Part shown: one piece after another, positions 8,214-16,626 of the stretch | Layout: each line of letters begins with the position of its first letter | Numbering within the stretch: the first letter of the stretch is position 1 | Assembly (NCBI RefSeq): GCF_004366355.1 | Contig: NZ_SODV01000001.1 | Span: 1,488,001 to 1,552,000 of the forward strand | DNA length: 64,000 nucleotides | From: Dinghuibacter silviterrae | GTDB lineage: Bacteria; Bacteroidota; Bacteroidia; Chitinophagales; Chitinophagaceae | Direction of reading: 5' to 3' | Notes under the pieces: generated by a model | Database searches by the model: none | What the model saw: the letters and a program-made list of their open reading frames with translations, nothing else | What the model was told of the DNA's origin: nothing | Program-made: the position numbers and the translations under genes

Positions 8214-10691
8214 GTGAAAATATGTAGGCCCATATTATTGATTGTCCTATGTTTATCTTATCCAGTACTAGACGCCTGCGCACAAGGTCTGCAATTTGCT
8301 TCCGAGGACAGCCTGCTCACCCAAAGGACATCCCTGCACGTTTTTGGCCCCGAGCCTCCCCTCTTCAGGGACCATCTTTTGATCGATTTTGATCTTTCCC
8401 TTTGGGACAACTCGCACCTGGGGTATATTTTCAACCTTTCGGACAACGACAATTCGTACAGCCTGAGCTACCTGTATATGAACGGCAAGGGTACGCTGAA
8501 CTTTAACATCGACCGGAAATGCAATAAGATCGTGATCCCGCTGTCGGGTGCCCAGCTCAAAAAAAAACACTGGCTGACCTGCAGGATCGACCTGGACCTC
8601 ACCGGGGACCGGGTGACCATCCGCCTGGACAGCACCGTGTACCGGGCGGATAAGCTGGGTTTTAAAGGAGAAATGACGGCCAACCTTGTTTTTGGCAAGA
8701 ATCAATACTATACGGAGGTCCCCAATATGGCCATCCGGAACCTGGAGGTCGCCGATGACCGTCGCCGGTATTTTTTTCCCCTGGATGAGTGGAGCGGCAC
8801 CAGCATCCACGACAGCAAGGGCGACGTCCGGGGCTTTGTGGAAAACCCGGTCTGGCTGATCAACGCCTCTTATTTCTGGAAGCCGGTTTTTACCCAGGCC
8901 TTCAGGGAGGTGGCGGGGTTGAATTACAATCCCCTGGAGCAGGACCTGTTTATTTTTACAAAGGATTCCCTGATCCGCTACCGGCCCGGGACGCAAAGAC
9001 TGTCATCCCAGACCTATACGAACCCGTTGCCGGTTCCCCTGGTCCTGGGCAAAAGCATCGTTAATATCCCCCGGAACAAGTGCTATGTCTACGAACTCTT
9101 CGATGTAGCAAAAGGGATGCCCAGCATGGCTTCCCTGACCTTGGACAGCAACCATCTGACGTGGGAGACCGTCGGAAAGGCAACCCTGCCCGGCCAGTTG
9201 CACCACCACAACGTGTTTTATGATGCGCGCGAGGACAGCATCTACCTCTTCGGAGGCTATGGGACCTATAGCTATCACAATGATTTCCTGCGGTATGGCG
9301 ACTCCGGCTGGCAAAAGGTCCCCTTTACGGGGGATACCATCAGCCCGCGTTTTTTTGCGGCCACGGGTCCCTCTGACCGGCCGGAGGAACTGTTGCTTTT
9401 TGGGGGCTATGGGAACGAATCGGGCAGCCAGGTGGTTGGAGGGAAGCAATACTACGACCTCTACCGGATCAACTTACGCACGCATACCGTCAAACGGTGC
9501 TGGACCCTGTCGGCCCCGGGCAAGGATGTTTTCGTACCCGCCAATAACCTGGTGTTGTCGGCGGACAAAAAGTATTTCTATGCGCTTTGCTATCCCCACG
9601 AGGTGGCTAAAACCGAACTGAGGCTGTACCGGTTTTCGATCGCGGATGGCGCCTACGAAACGGTCAGCGCGCCCATCCCGGTGACGTCCATGCGGATCGA
9701 AAGCGACATCAACCTCTTTTACAGCCGCGAGACCGATGAATTCCTGTGCGCGATCCAGGAGTTTAACGACCGCCGGAGCTCGGTCATCCGCTTGTACACC
9801 CTGGCAGCCCCGCCGGTCGTCACCAGTACCTACCTGCGGTCGCTCCATCCCCCTGTCCGGCGGTGGGGGATACTGATTTGGGGGTTGGCGCTCGGGCTCG
9901 CCACGTCGCTGGGTTGGCTGTTGGTGCGGCGTTTCAAAAAGCCTCCCCTGGCGTTGCAGCCCCCGGCTCCCGCTCCGGTGGAACGCGACCGGAACGCGGT
10001 CTATATGTTGGGCGAATTTGCCGTTTTTGACCGGGAAGGGAAGGACATCACACACCTTTTCAGCCCGAAGATCAAGCAGTTGTTTGTGTTGATCCTGCTC
10101 CACAGTAAGGAAGGGAAGGGCATTTCCTCCAAAAAGATTTCGGCCAAACTCTGGCCCGAAAAGGACCCGGCCAAGACCAAAAACATCCGGGGGGTCACCT
10201 TTAATCACCTCCGGAACATCATCGGCGACATCGATGGGATCGAGCTGTCGTTTTTGAGCGATACGTATACCTTTCGGATAAACGAGCCTTTTTTTTGCGA
10301 CTACACCTTGGTTGACGATGTCCTCCGACACCAGGACGGCAAGGGGCAGGACCCCTTCCCCCTGATGGCGCGCGGTCCCCTTTTGAAAGACTTACCGGAA
10401 TCCCTCCTGGATCACTATATATCCGACTACGAGGAACGATTGATGGCGTTCCTGACCCCCGAACTCCGGAAATTGTACGAAGCCAGGGATCTGAAACGGG
10501 CCCTGGGGGTCGCCCGGTTGATCCTGTCCATGGACGCCTTTAACGAGGAGGCGCTGCGGTACCAGCTCAAGGTCTATAAACGACTGAAGGGGCTGGACTA
10601 TTCCAAAAAGGCCTACGACCAGTTTACGGAGGACTATAAGCGGTCGCTGGGTGTTGCCTACCATGTCAGCTTCGAGGGGTTAACCAATTAA
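8214..10691 (+). CDS. Membrane-spanning regulator: lectin-like and Kelch-type sensor with SARP-like DNA-binding domain
   Basis: A GTG start at 8214 gives 825 residues beginning with a signal peptide ending at ACAQ (residue 23). The periplasmic part has a concanavalin/LamG-like region (about 30-200), then Kelch-like beta-propeller blades (YLFGGYGTYSYHNDFLRY and LLFGGYGNESG). A single membrane helix follows (about 551-574, WGILIWGLALGLATSLGWLL). The cytoplasmic end has a winged-helix domain (about 596-690, starting YMLGEFAVFDREGKDI, with KLWPEKDPAKTKNIRGVTFNHLR) and a helical BTAD/TPR-like region to the C-terminus. I infer a ToxR-like one-component regulator that reads a periplasmic glycan and controls the susCD operon starting 86 bases downstream. 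No ATG fits the signal peptide. Confidence 0.7.
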   Translation: MKICRPILLIVLCLSYPVLDACAQGLQFASEDSLLTQRTSLHVFGPEPPLFRDHLLIDFDLSLWDNSHLGYIFNLSDNDNSYSLSYLYMNGKGTLNFNIDRKCNKIVIPLSGAQLKKKHWLTCRIDLDLTGDRVTIRLDSTVYRADKLGFKGEMTANLVFGKNQYYTEVPNMAIRNLEVADDRRRYFFPLDEWSGTSIHDSKGDVRGFVENPVWLINASYFWKPVFTQAFREVAGLNYNPLEQDLFIFTKDSLIRYRPGTQRLSSQTYTNPLPVPLVLGKSIVNIPRNKCYVYELFDVAKGMPSMASLTLDSNHLTWETVGKATLPGQLHHHNVFYDAREDSIYLFGGYGTYSYHNDFLRYGDSGWQKVPFTGDTISPRFFAATGPSDRPEELLLFGGYGNESGSQVVGGKQYYDLYRINLRTHTVKRCWTLSAPGKDVFVPANNLVLSADKKYFYALCYPHEVAKTELRLYRFSIADGAYETVSAPIPVTSMRIESDINLFYSRETDEFLCAIQEFNDRRSSVIRLYTLAAPPVVTSTYLRSLHPPVRRWGILIWGLALGLATSLGWLLVRRFKKPPLALQPPAPAPVERDRNAVYMLGEFAVFDREGKDITHLFSPKIKQLFVLILLHSKEGKGISSKKISAKLWPEKDPAKTKNIRGVTFNHLRNIIGDIDGIELSFLSDTYTFRINEPFFCDYTLVDDVLRHQDGKGQDPFPLMARGPLLKDLPESLLDHYISDYEERLMAFLTPELRKLYEARDLKRALGVARLILSMDAFNEEALRYQLKVYKRLKGLDYSKKAYDQFTEDYKRSLGVAYHVSFEGLTN

Positions 10692-10742
10692 ATCCCCCGT
10701 TAACCCCCTTTTTAACCCCTTTTTTAATACCCCCGGGGGTAT
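10690..10742. repeat. Four C-tract direct repeats ending in a 16-bp palindrome; candidate operator
   Basis: Between the regulator gene and susC the units AATCCCCCG, TTAACCCCCT, TTAACCCCTT and TTAATACCCCCG start every 11-12 bases, so they sit on about the same face of the helix. The last runs into the perfect palindrome ATACCCCCGGGGGTAT (10727-10742). The position, 36 bases before the susC ATG, suits binding of the upstream regulator; SARP-type proteins bind direct repeats spaced at 11 bp. Alternatively part of it may act as a weak terminator. Confidence 0.5.
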
Positions 10743-10777
10743 CATTGGCACCTGACCAAACCATCAAACTAGTTCTT

Positions 10778-13700
10778 ATGAAGAAATGTACGATGCTTGC
10801 CAGCATCCTCTTATTCAGCTTAACCGTTTTTGCACAAACCGTCCCCAGGAGCGGGACGGTCCTTGACGAAACAGGAGCCCCGCTCGTGGGGGTTTCCGTG
10901 TTGATCAAGGGGACCAAGGAGGGCACGGTCACCGACGCCCGCGGTAAGTACACCATCCAGGCCGCCAGGGGGGCGGTCCTGGTATTCAGCTACGTCCATT
11001 ACGGGACCCGGGAAATCGCCGTGGGCGACGGGAAAACGATCGACCTGAGCCTGTCGCCGGTGGGTGCCAGCCTTAATGACGTCGTCGTGGTGGGGTATGG
11101 CACCCAGCGGAAGGGGTCCCTCACCGGGGCGGTGTCCTCGATCAATGCCGCGGACATCGTGACCACCAAAAACGAAAACGTGGAAAACATGCTCACCGGT
11201 AAGGTCGCCGGGTTGCAGGTGGTCCAGAACACGGCGGAGCCCGGTGATTTTGCCAACAATATTTCGATCCGGGGGATGGGGAATCCACTGATCGTCGTCG
11301 ACGGGGTCGAAATGCCGGATTTTACGGTGACCGGTAACAACGGGGACAACAGCGTGGGTTCCAGCAACATCCTGACACGGCTAGACCCGAACGACATCGA
11401 AAGCGTGTCAGTGCTCAAGGACGCCAGCGCTTCCGTGTACGGGGTCAAGGCCGCCAACGGGGTCATCCTGATTACCACCAAAAGGGGGCACGCGGGGACC
11501 CTGCAACTGAGTTATTCCGGGACCTACGGTCTTCAGGTGCCCTCCGGTCTGCCCAAACCGGTGAACGCGATTCAATACATGACCCTGGTCAACCAACTGG
11601 CGTTGCACAATGCGAACGGGGGGATCCCCGTCTATACCGCGGCCGATTTTGCCGCTTATGAAAACGGGACCGATAAAAGCACCGACTGGTACGACGCGGT
11701 GTTCAAAAAGTCGGCGGCCCAGCAACAGCACAACCTGACCGCCACGGGGGGCTCGGAGAACATGACCTACCTGTTGAGCGCCGGGTACATGGACCAGGAC
11801 GGCTTTTTGCAAAGCAACGACCTGAGCTACAAACGCTACAACGTCCGTTCGAACATCACCAGCAAAATCGGCAAAAGGATCACGGTCAACCTGAACCTGA
11901 GTGCTATTATGGACCAGAAGGACGCGCCGGCAGAGTCCTTTTGGTGGACGGTCCGGGAAACCTGGCGGGAGTTGCCGGTCCAGACCATCTATGCCAACAA
12001 TAACCCGCAATACCTGACCAACGGGATCGTCGACGGGGGCAACCCCGTGGCCTTTATGAATTCTTCGGTCAACGGGTACAGCACGCTGAACAACAAGTTT
12101 TTCAACGGGGCCATCAGCCTCGACTACCGCATCCCCTACATCGACGGCCTGACCTTTCGCGGATTTTTCAGCTACAACTACCAGGTACAGGACAACAAAC
12201 TTTTCCAAAAATCCTTTAACCTGTATACCTACAACGCGGCGAACAGCACCTACAACGCCACCCTGAACAATTCGCCCAACTATGTCCAGCGGCAGTTTTA
12301 CGAGTATCCGCAAAATACGGATCAGTTGTCGCTCTCGTACAACCGCACTTTTGCCGGGGCGCACAACGTGGGGGCGCTGCTCCTGCTGGAAGGCAATGCC
12401 CAAAGCGCGGACAACTTCGCCGCCTACCGCCAGTTGTCTATACCGGTCGACCAGATCGTCGCCGGGAACAGCGCCCTGCAAAACGCCACCCAGGACGGAG
12501 GAAATACGGCCCTGTACAACTATGCCACCAACTCCCTTGTGGGCCGGGTGACGTATAATTTCAAAAACCGGTACCTGGCGGAATTCAGCTTCAGGGACGA
12601 TAAGTCCTCGAAGTTCGCCCCCGGGCAGGGATGGGGTTTTTTCCCATCCGGTCAGTTGGGCTGGAGGGTATCGGAAGAAAATTTTTGGAAAAAAATGTCG
12701 GCCCTCTCCTTCATCAACAACCTAAAACTTCGCGCCACCTACGGGGTGCTGGGGGACGACGGGCAGCTCTACTACCAGTTCCTGTCGGGGTACAACTATC
12801 CCGCTTCGGGCAACAACAACCAGCTTCCCAGCGGGTCGGTGTTTAACGGTTCGTTTATCAATGCCGTCCAAAGCACCGGTATCCCCAACCCCAAAGTGAC
12901 GTGGGCCACCGCGCATACCCTGGACGCCGGGTTGGATTTTGACGCCTGGGACGGCATGCTGGGCGTGTCTGTGGATTATTTTGTGCGCAACCGTTCGGGT
13001 CTCCTGGCTACGTCCATCCTCCAGGTCCCCGAGGTGCTGGGGGCATCGCTGCCGGAACAAAACCTCAACGGGGACAGGACCCGGGGCTTTGACTTCGAGG
13101 TCACCCACCGGAATCATGTCGGCAAATTCAACTACTTCGTCAAAGCGACGTTCTCTTATGCCCGGACGATGAACACCACCTACGCCGAAGCCAAACAAGG
13201 GAACTCATACCTGGACTGGTTGTACAATCAGGCCTACCGGAACCAGGGGATCCAGTGGGGCTACGGCGTAAGCGGGCAGTACCAGAACTACGGCCAGATC
13301 CTCAACAGCCCGATCTTTGTCAGCCGGGGCACGGTCGTGGGCGATTACGAATACCAGGACTGGAATGGCACCGGGGTGATCGACGGCAACCAGGTCCACC
13401 CGATCGCCTATGGCGGCAATCCCAACGGTACGCCCATCCTCCCGCTGATCACCTACGGCTTTACACTGGGCGGTTCATACGACGGATTCGACGTGTCCCT
13501 CCTGTTCCAGGGGAGCGGGATCTACAATGTCTCGTACATCGAACAACTCAACATACCCCTCTGGGGAGGCGGCAGCGCCCTTTCCCAGTTTATGAACGAC
13601 TGGCACCCCGCAGATCCGACGGCCAACCCCTACAACCCCAACACGGTTTGGGTATCGGGTCAGTATCCGTATACCGGCACCACCGCCGCGACCAACTCCA

Positions 13701-13939
13701 CCGCCAACTTTCAAAATGCGGCCTACCTGCGACTCAAAAGCGCAGAGCTGGGGTATTCCCTGTCGCCAAAGCTGTTGCAACACGTAGGGATCAAGGGCGT
13801 ACGGGTCTTCCTGAGCGGATACAACCTGCTGACCATCACCAAGGTCAAGTATGTCGATCCCGAGCATCCCTCGGGCACTTACGGGTATCTCTACCCGCTG
13901 GACAAACTGTACAACGTCGGTCTTAATGTCAAATTCTAA
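10778..13939 (+). CDS. SusC/RagA-family TonB-dependent outer-membrane transporter
   Basis: The 1053-residue protein starts with a signal peptide (about 1-19, ending FAQ). A carboxypeptidase-regulatory-like beta domain follows (about 25-100: GTVLDETGAPLVGVSVLIKG). The plug (about 110-230) contains the SusC hallmark VVVGYGTQRKGSLTGAV and the SIRGMGNPLIVVDGV segment, and the rest is the 22-strand barrel ending in an aromatic strand (VGLNVKF). It imports oligosaccharides across the outer membrane with SusD as lid, powered by TonB. ATG 10778 is chosen because it opens the signal peptide. susD begins 4 bases after the stop. The ligand is not evident. Confidence 0.95.
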   Translation: MKKCTMLASILLFSLTVFAQTVPRSGTVLDETGAPLVGVSVLIKGTKEGTVTDARGKYTIQAARGAVLVFSYVHYGTREIAVGDGKTIDLSLSPVGASLNDVVVVGYGTQRKGSLTGAVSSINAADIVTTKNENVENMLTGKVAGLQVVQNTAEPGDFANNISIRGMGNPLIVVDGVEMPDFTVTGNNGDNSVGSSNILTRLDPNDIESVSVLKDASASVYGVKAANGVILITTKRGHAGTLQLSYSGTYGLQVPSGLPKPVNAIQYMTLVNQLALHNANGGIPVYTAADFAAYENGTDKSTDWYDAVFKKSAAQQQHNLTATGGSENMTYLLSAGYMDQDGFLQSNDLSYKRYNVRSNITSKIGKRITVNLNLSAIMDQKDAPAESFWWTVRETWRELPVQTIYANNNPQYLTNGIVDGGNPVAFMNSSVNGYSTLNNKFFNGAISLDYRIPYIDGLTFRGFFSYNYQVQDNKLFQKSFNLYTYNAANSTYNATLNNSPNYVQRQFYEYPQNTDQLSLSYNRTFAGAHNVGALLLLEGNAQSADNFAAYRQLSIPVDQIVAGNSALQNATQDGGNTALYNYATNSLVGRVTYNFKNRYLAEFSFRDDKSSKFAPGQGWGFFPSGQLGWRVSEENFWKKMSALSFINNLKLRATYGVLGDDGQLYYQFLSGYNYPASGNNNQLPSGSVFNGSFINAVQSTGIPNPKVTWATAHTLDAGLDFDAWDGMLGVSVDYFVRNRSGLLATSILQVPEVLGASLPEQNLNGDRTRGFDFEVTHRNHVGKFNYFVKATFSYARTMNTTYAEAKQGNSYLDWLYNQAYRNQGIQWGYGVSGQYQNYGQILNSPIFVSRGTVVGDYEYQDWNGTGVIDGNQVHPIAYGGNPNGTPILPLITYGFTLGGSYDGFDVSLLFQGSGIYNVSYIEQLNIPLWGGGSALSQFMNDWHPADPTANPYNPNTVWVSGQYPYTGTTAATNSTANFQNAAYLRLKSAELGYSLSPKLLQHVGIKGVRVFLSGYNLLTITKVKYVDPEHPSGTYGYLYPLDKLYNVGLNVKF

Positions 13940-13943
13940 CGCA

Positions 13944-15863
13944 ATGAAAAAAATTCTTATAGTCGTTTTTCTTTTAACCGCCTGCCGGAAACTGGATATC
14001 CCTCCCATCAACATCATCCAGGACAGCGACATCTTTACCTCCAGCCAGGGCATCCAGGCCTATATGGCCCGTTTGTACAGCGAGCTCCCCATGGAGGACT
14101 TTCGCTATTCGCCCGCCCGGGGGATCAACTTCTTTTGGATCATCAGCCCTACGCCGGCCACCACGGGTGAGGCCCTGAGCCGTGACCAGACGGGTGCCAT
14201 GCAGGAAAATTTCGGGGGCTGGAACTGGGACATCTGGGGCGGCTCCTATACCACCATCCGGGATTGTGACTATTTCATCCAGACCCTGCCCACTTATGCC
14301 AGTAACTTTTCCTCCGCCCAGGTCAGCCAGTGGCTGGGCGAGGCGTACTTTATCCGGGGGATGACGTATTTCGGGCTGGTCAAGCGTTTTGGCGGCATAC
14401 CCCTGGTCAACAAGGTGCTCAGCTACGTACCGGGTGAAAGCACCGACAGCCTGCAAATCCCCCGGTCCTCCGAAAAAGCCTGCTGGGACCAGGTTGACGC
14501 GGACTTTACGTATGCCATCAACAACCTGCCCGCCGTCAACAGCGACGACGCCGACGGCAGCCGGGCGAACAAATACGTAGCCGAAGCCTTCGAATCCAGG
14601 GCCATGCTGTACGCCGGTTCCACCGCGGAATACAATACGGTCACGCTTTTTGACAATGCCCACAACCAGCTCTGCGGCATGCCCGCCACCGACGCGGCGC
14701 CGTATTTTCAAAAAGCCTACGCCGCCGCCCAAACGCTCGACGGGGTCTACAGCCTCTACCTGACGTCCTGGTCCGCCACCGACCCCAACGCCCAGTACCA
14801 GAACTTCGTCAATCTTTTTTCCGACGCCACCAGCAAGGAAAATATTTTTGTCCGGGAATACCAGTACCCCAATTCCGTCCATGGCTATGACGCGTATAAC
14901 GTTCCCCGGCAACTCATCGGCCCCAACGGGTACTCGGCCGAAGTCAACCCCACCCTGAACTTCGTGGAGATGTTCGGCGGGCTTCCCAAAAACCCGGACG
15001 GAACCCTGCAAACCCTGGATGCCTCGGGGCACTACCTGCTTTACAACAACACGATGGACCTCTTCGCCACCGCCGAACCCCGGTTAAGGGGCACCGTTAT
15101 CCTTCCAGGAGACCAGTTCAAAGGCCAAAACATCGAGATCCGCCGCGGGATCTATACCGGTTCGTCGGCCGGGGGTATCCCCCCGCTCCTGCCCGCCGGG
15201 TCAAGGGCGCAATACCCCACCGCCCAGCTCGTCACCTCGTCCACGGCCACCCAGACGCCCTATTCATTGCCCAACAGCACGCTCATGAACCCCGCCGGGT
15301 TAAGCGGTATTTTCACCGGCGACCAGACGTGCGCGATTTCCGGTTTTTCCGTCCGGAAATGGCTCAACCCCAACCTGCCCACTGCCCAGGTCCTCGAAAA
15401 CAACGAGACCCAGACCTGGATTGAAATGCGGTATGCAGAGGTACTGCTCAACCGCGCCGAGGCCGCGATGGAACTGTACAACGCCCAGGGCGGTGCGAAC
15501 TACCTCACTGACGCCATGAACGACGTCAACCTCATCCGCGCCCGCGCCGGGGCCACTACCTGGACCACGGTGGGGACCACTCCCATGGACACCGTCCGTT
15601 ACGAACGCCGCAAGGAACTTGCCTTTGAGAACAAGACCTACTGGGACCTCAAACGCTGGCGGATTTTCGCCAAAGAGCAAAACGGGACCATCTACCGGAT
15701 CCTGATGCCCTTTTATTCCTCCACCGCGGGTAAGTACTTTTTCGACGCCCGTACCGATGAACGGAACGACGTCTACACCTACGATCCCCGGTGGTACTAT
15801 GAGCAATTGCCCGGGGGGGCTATTTCGAAGAGTACGAATGTTATTCAAAATCCAGGTTATTAA
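13944..15863 (+). CDS. SusD/RagB-family surface glycan-binding lipoprotein
   Basis: The 639-residue protein has a short lipoprotein signal (MKKILIVVFLLTAC), so Cys14 is lipidated. The SusD fold is shown by the helical TPR-like core (WLGEAYFIRGMTYFGLVKRFGGIPLV near 130-155; EMRYAEVLLNRAEAAMEL near 495-512) and the C-terminal YERRKELAFENKTYWDLKRWR block, the most conserved SusD signature. It forms the hinged lid over SusC and binds the glycan at the cell surface. ATG 13944 was preferred to an in-frame ATG at 13926 that overlaps susC, because the lipobox begins directly after it. Confidence 0.95.
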   Translation: MKKILIVVFLLTACRKLDIPPINIIQDSDIFTSSQGIQAYMARLYSELPMEDFRYSPARGINFFWIISPTPATTGEALSRDQTGAMQENFGGWNWDIWGGSYTTIRDCDYFIQTLPTYASNFSSAQVSQWLGEAYFIRGMTYFGLVKRFGGIPLVNKVLSYVPGESTDSLQIPRSSEKACWDQVDADFTYAINNLPAVNSDDADGSRANKYVAEAFESRAMLYAGSTAEYNTVTLFDNAHNQLCGMPATDAAPYFQKAYAAAQTLDGVYSLYLTSWSATDPNAQYQNFVNLFSDATSKENIFVREYQYPNSVHGYDAYNVPRQLIGPNGYSAEVNPTLNFVEMFGGLPKNPDGTLQTLDASGHYLLYNNTMDLFATAEPRLRGTVILPGDQFKGQNIEIRRGIYTGSSAGGIPPLLPAGSRAQYPTAQLVTSSTATQTPYSLPNSTLMNPAGLSGIFTGDQTCAISGFSVRKWLNPNLPTAQVLENNETQTWIEMRYAEVLLNRAEAAMELYNAQGGANYLTDAMNDVNLIRARAGATTWTTVGTTPMDTVRYERRKELAFENKTYWDLKRWRIFAKEQNGTIYRILMPFYSSTAGKYFFDARTDERNDVYTYDPRWYYEQLPGGAISKSTNVIQNPGY

Positions 15864-15874
15864 AACTTCTGACA

Positions 15875-16615
15875 ATGAAACGCTACTATATCGTTGCTCT
15901 GCTCTTTTGTGCCGCCTGCAACAAGATCGACAACTATCCCGCGCCCTCCTGCACCATCGCCGGGAGCACTATCGACGAGGTCACCGGCCAAACCGTACAA
16001 ACCGAAGCCGGCGGGGGCGGCACCCGGGTAAAGCTCCTGGAGACCAGCTACAGCAGCAACCCGGTCCCCCAATACTTCCAGTCCATGCAAAGCGGCGTCT
16101 TTAACGATACCAAGATTTTTGCGGCGACCTATAATGTATCGGTCGAAGGCCCCTTCGTGCCCCTCGTCCAAACCGATGCCAATGGCAACGTGACCTCCGA
16201 TTCCAGCCAGAACATCGTCCTGAAGAGCATTGACAGCCTTCACTTCCGCGTCCAGCCCTACCTGCGGATCACCTGGGTGGGACAACCGGTCCTCAACCCC
16301 GATACCACGGTAACCGTACAGTTCATCGTCACCCGGGGAACCAACAACCCCAACTACCAACAGGACATCACCGACATCAACCTGTATGTCAGCAACACCC
16401 AGTACGACGGTAACTACAACTACGATCCCCGCTACTCCAAGCTCAACTCCTATTCCGGTTCCACCGGCACCGCCCTCCTGGGGCAGGTCATCACCCTCAC
16501 GACCATCGGCGGGGCGCTGCCCGCGCAGGATGTGTACTTCCGGGTGGGGGCGCGCATCAATGCGGGGCTTGATGAGTATAACTATAATGCGCCGGTGTCG
16601 GTGACGTATCCGTAA
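15875..16615 (+). CDS. DUF3823-type lipoprotein of the susCD operon
   Basis: A lipobox (ALLFCAAC, Cys15) marks this 246-residue protein as a lipoprotein. The N-terminal third (SCTIAGSTIDEVTGQTVQTEAG) is a carboxypeptidase-regulatory-like beta domain, and the rest is beta-rich (VYFRVGARINAGLDEYNYNAP at the end), the organisation of DUF3823 proteins, which regularly follow SusD genes. A role as an extra surface glycan-binding protein is inferred from this position, 11 bases after susD. It is followed 11 bases later by the putative hydrolase gene. Confidence 0.75.
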   Translation: MKRYYIVALLFCAACNKIDNYPAPSCTIAGSTIDEVTGQTVQTEAGGGGTRVKLLETSYSSNPVPQYFQSMQSGVFNDTKIFAATYNVSVEGPFVPLVQTDANGNVTSDSSQNIVLKSIDSLHFRVQPYLRITWVGQPVLNPDTTVTVQFIVTRGTNNPNYQQDITDINLYVSNTQYDGNYNYDPRYSKLNSYSGSTGTALLGQVITLTTIGGALPAQDVYFRVGARINAGLDEYNYNAPVSVTYP

Positions 16616-16626
16616 TTTTAGTGTAC

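Noticed and set aside
10727-10742. Intrinsic terminator at the ATACCCCCGGGGGTAT palindrome
   Set aside because: The palindrome has no loop bases and is not followed by a T run on either strand; an operator role fits better.
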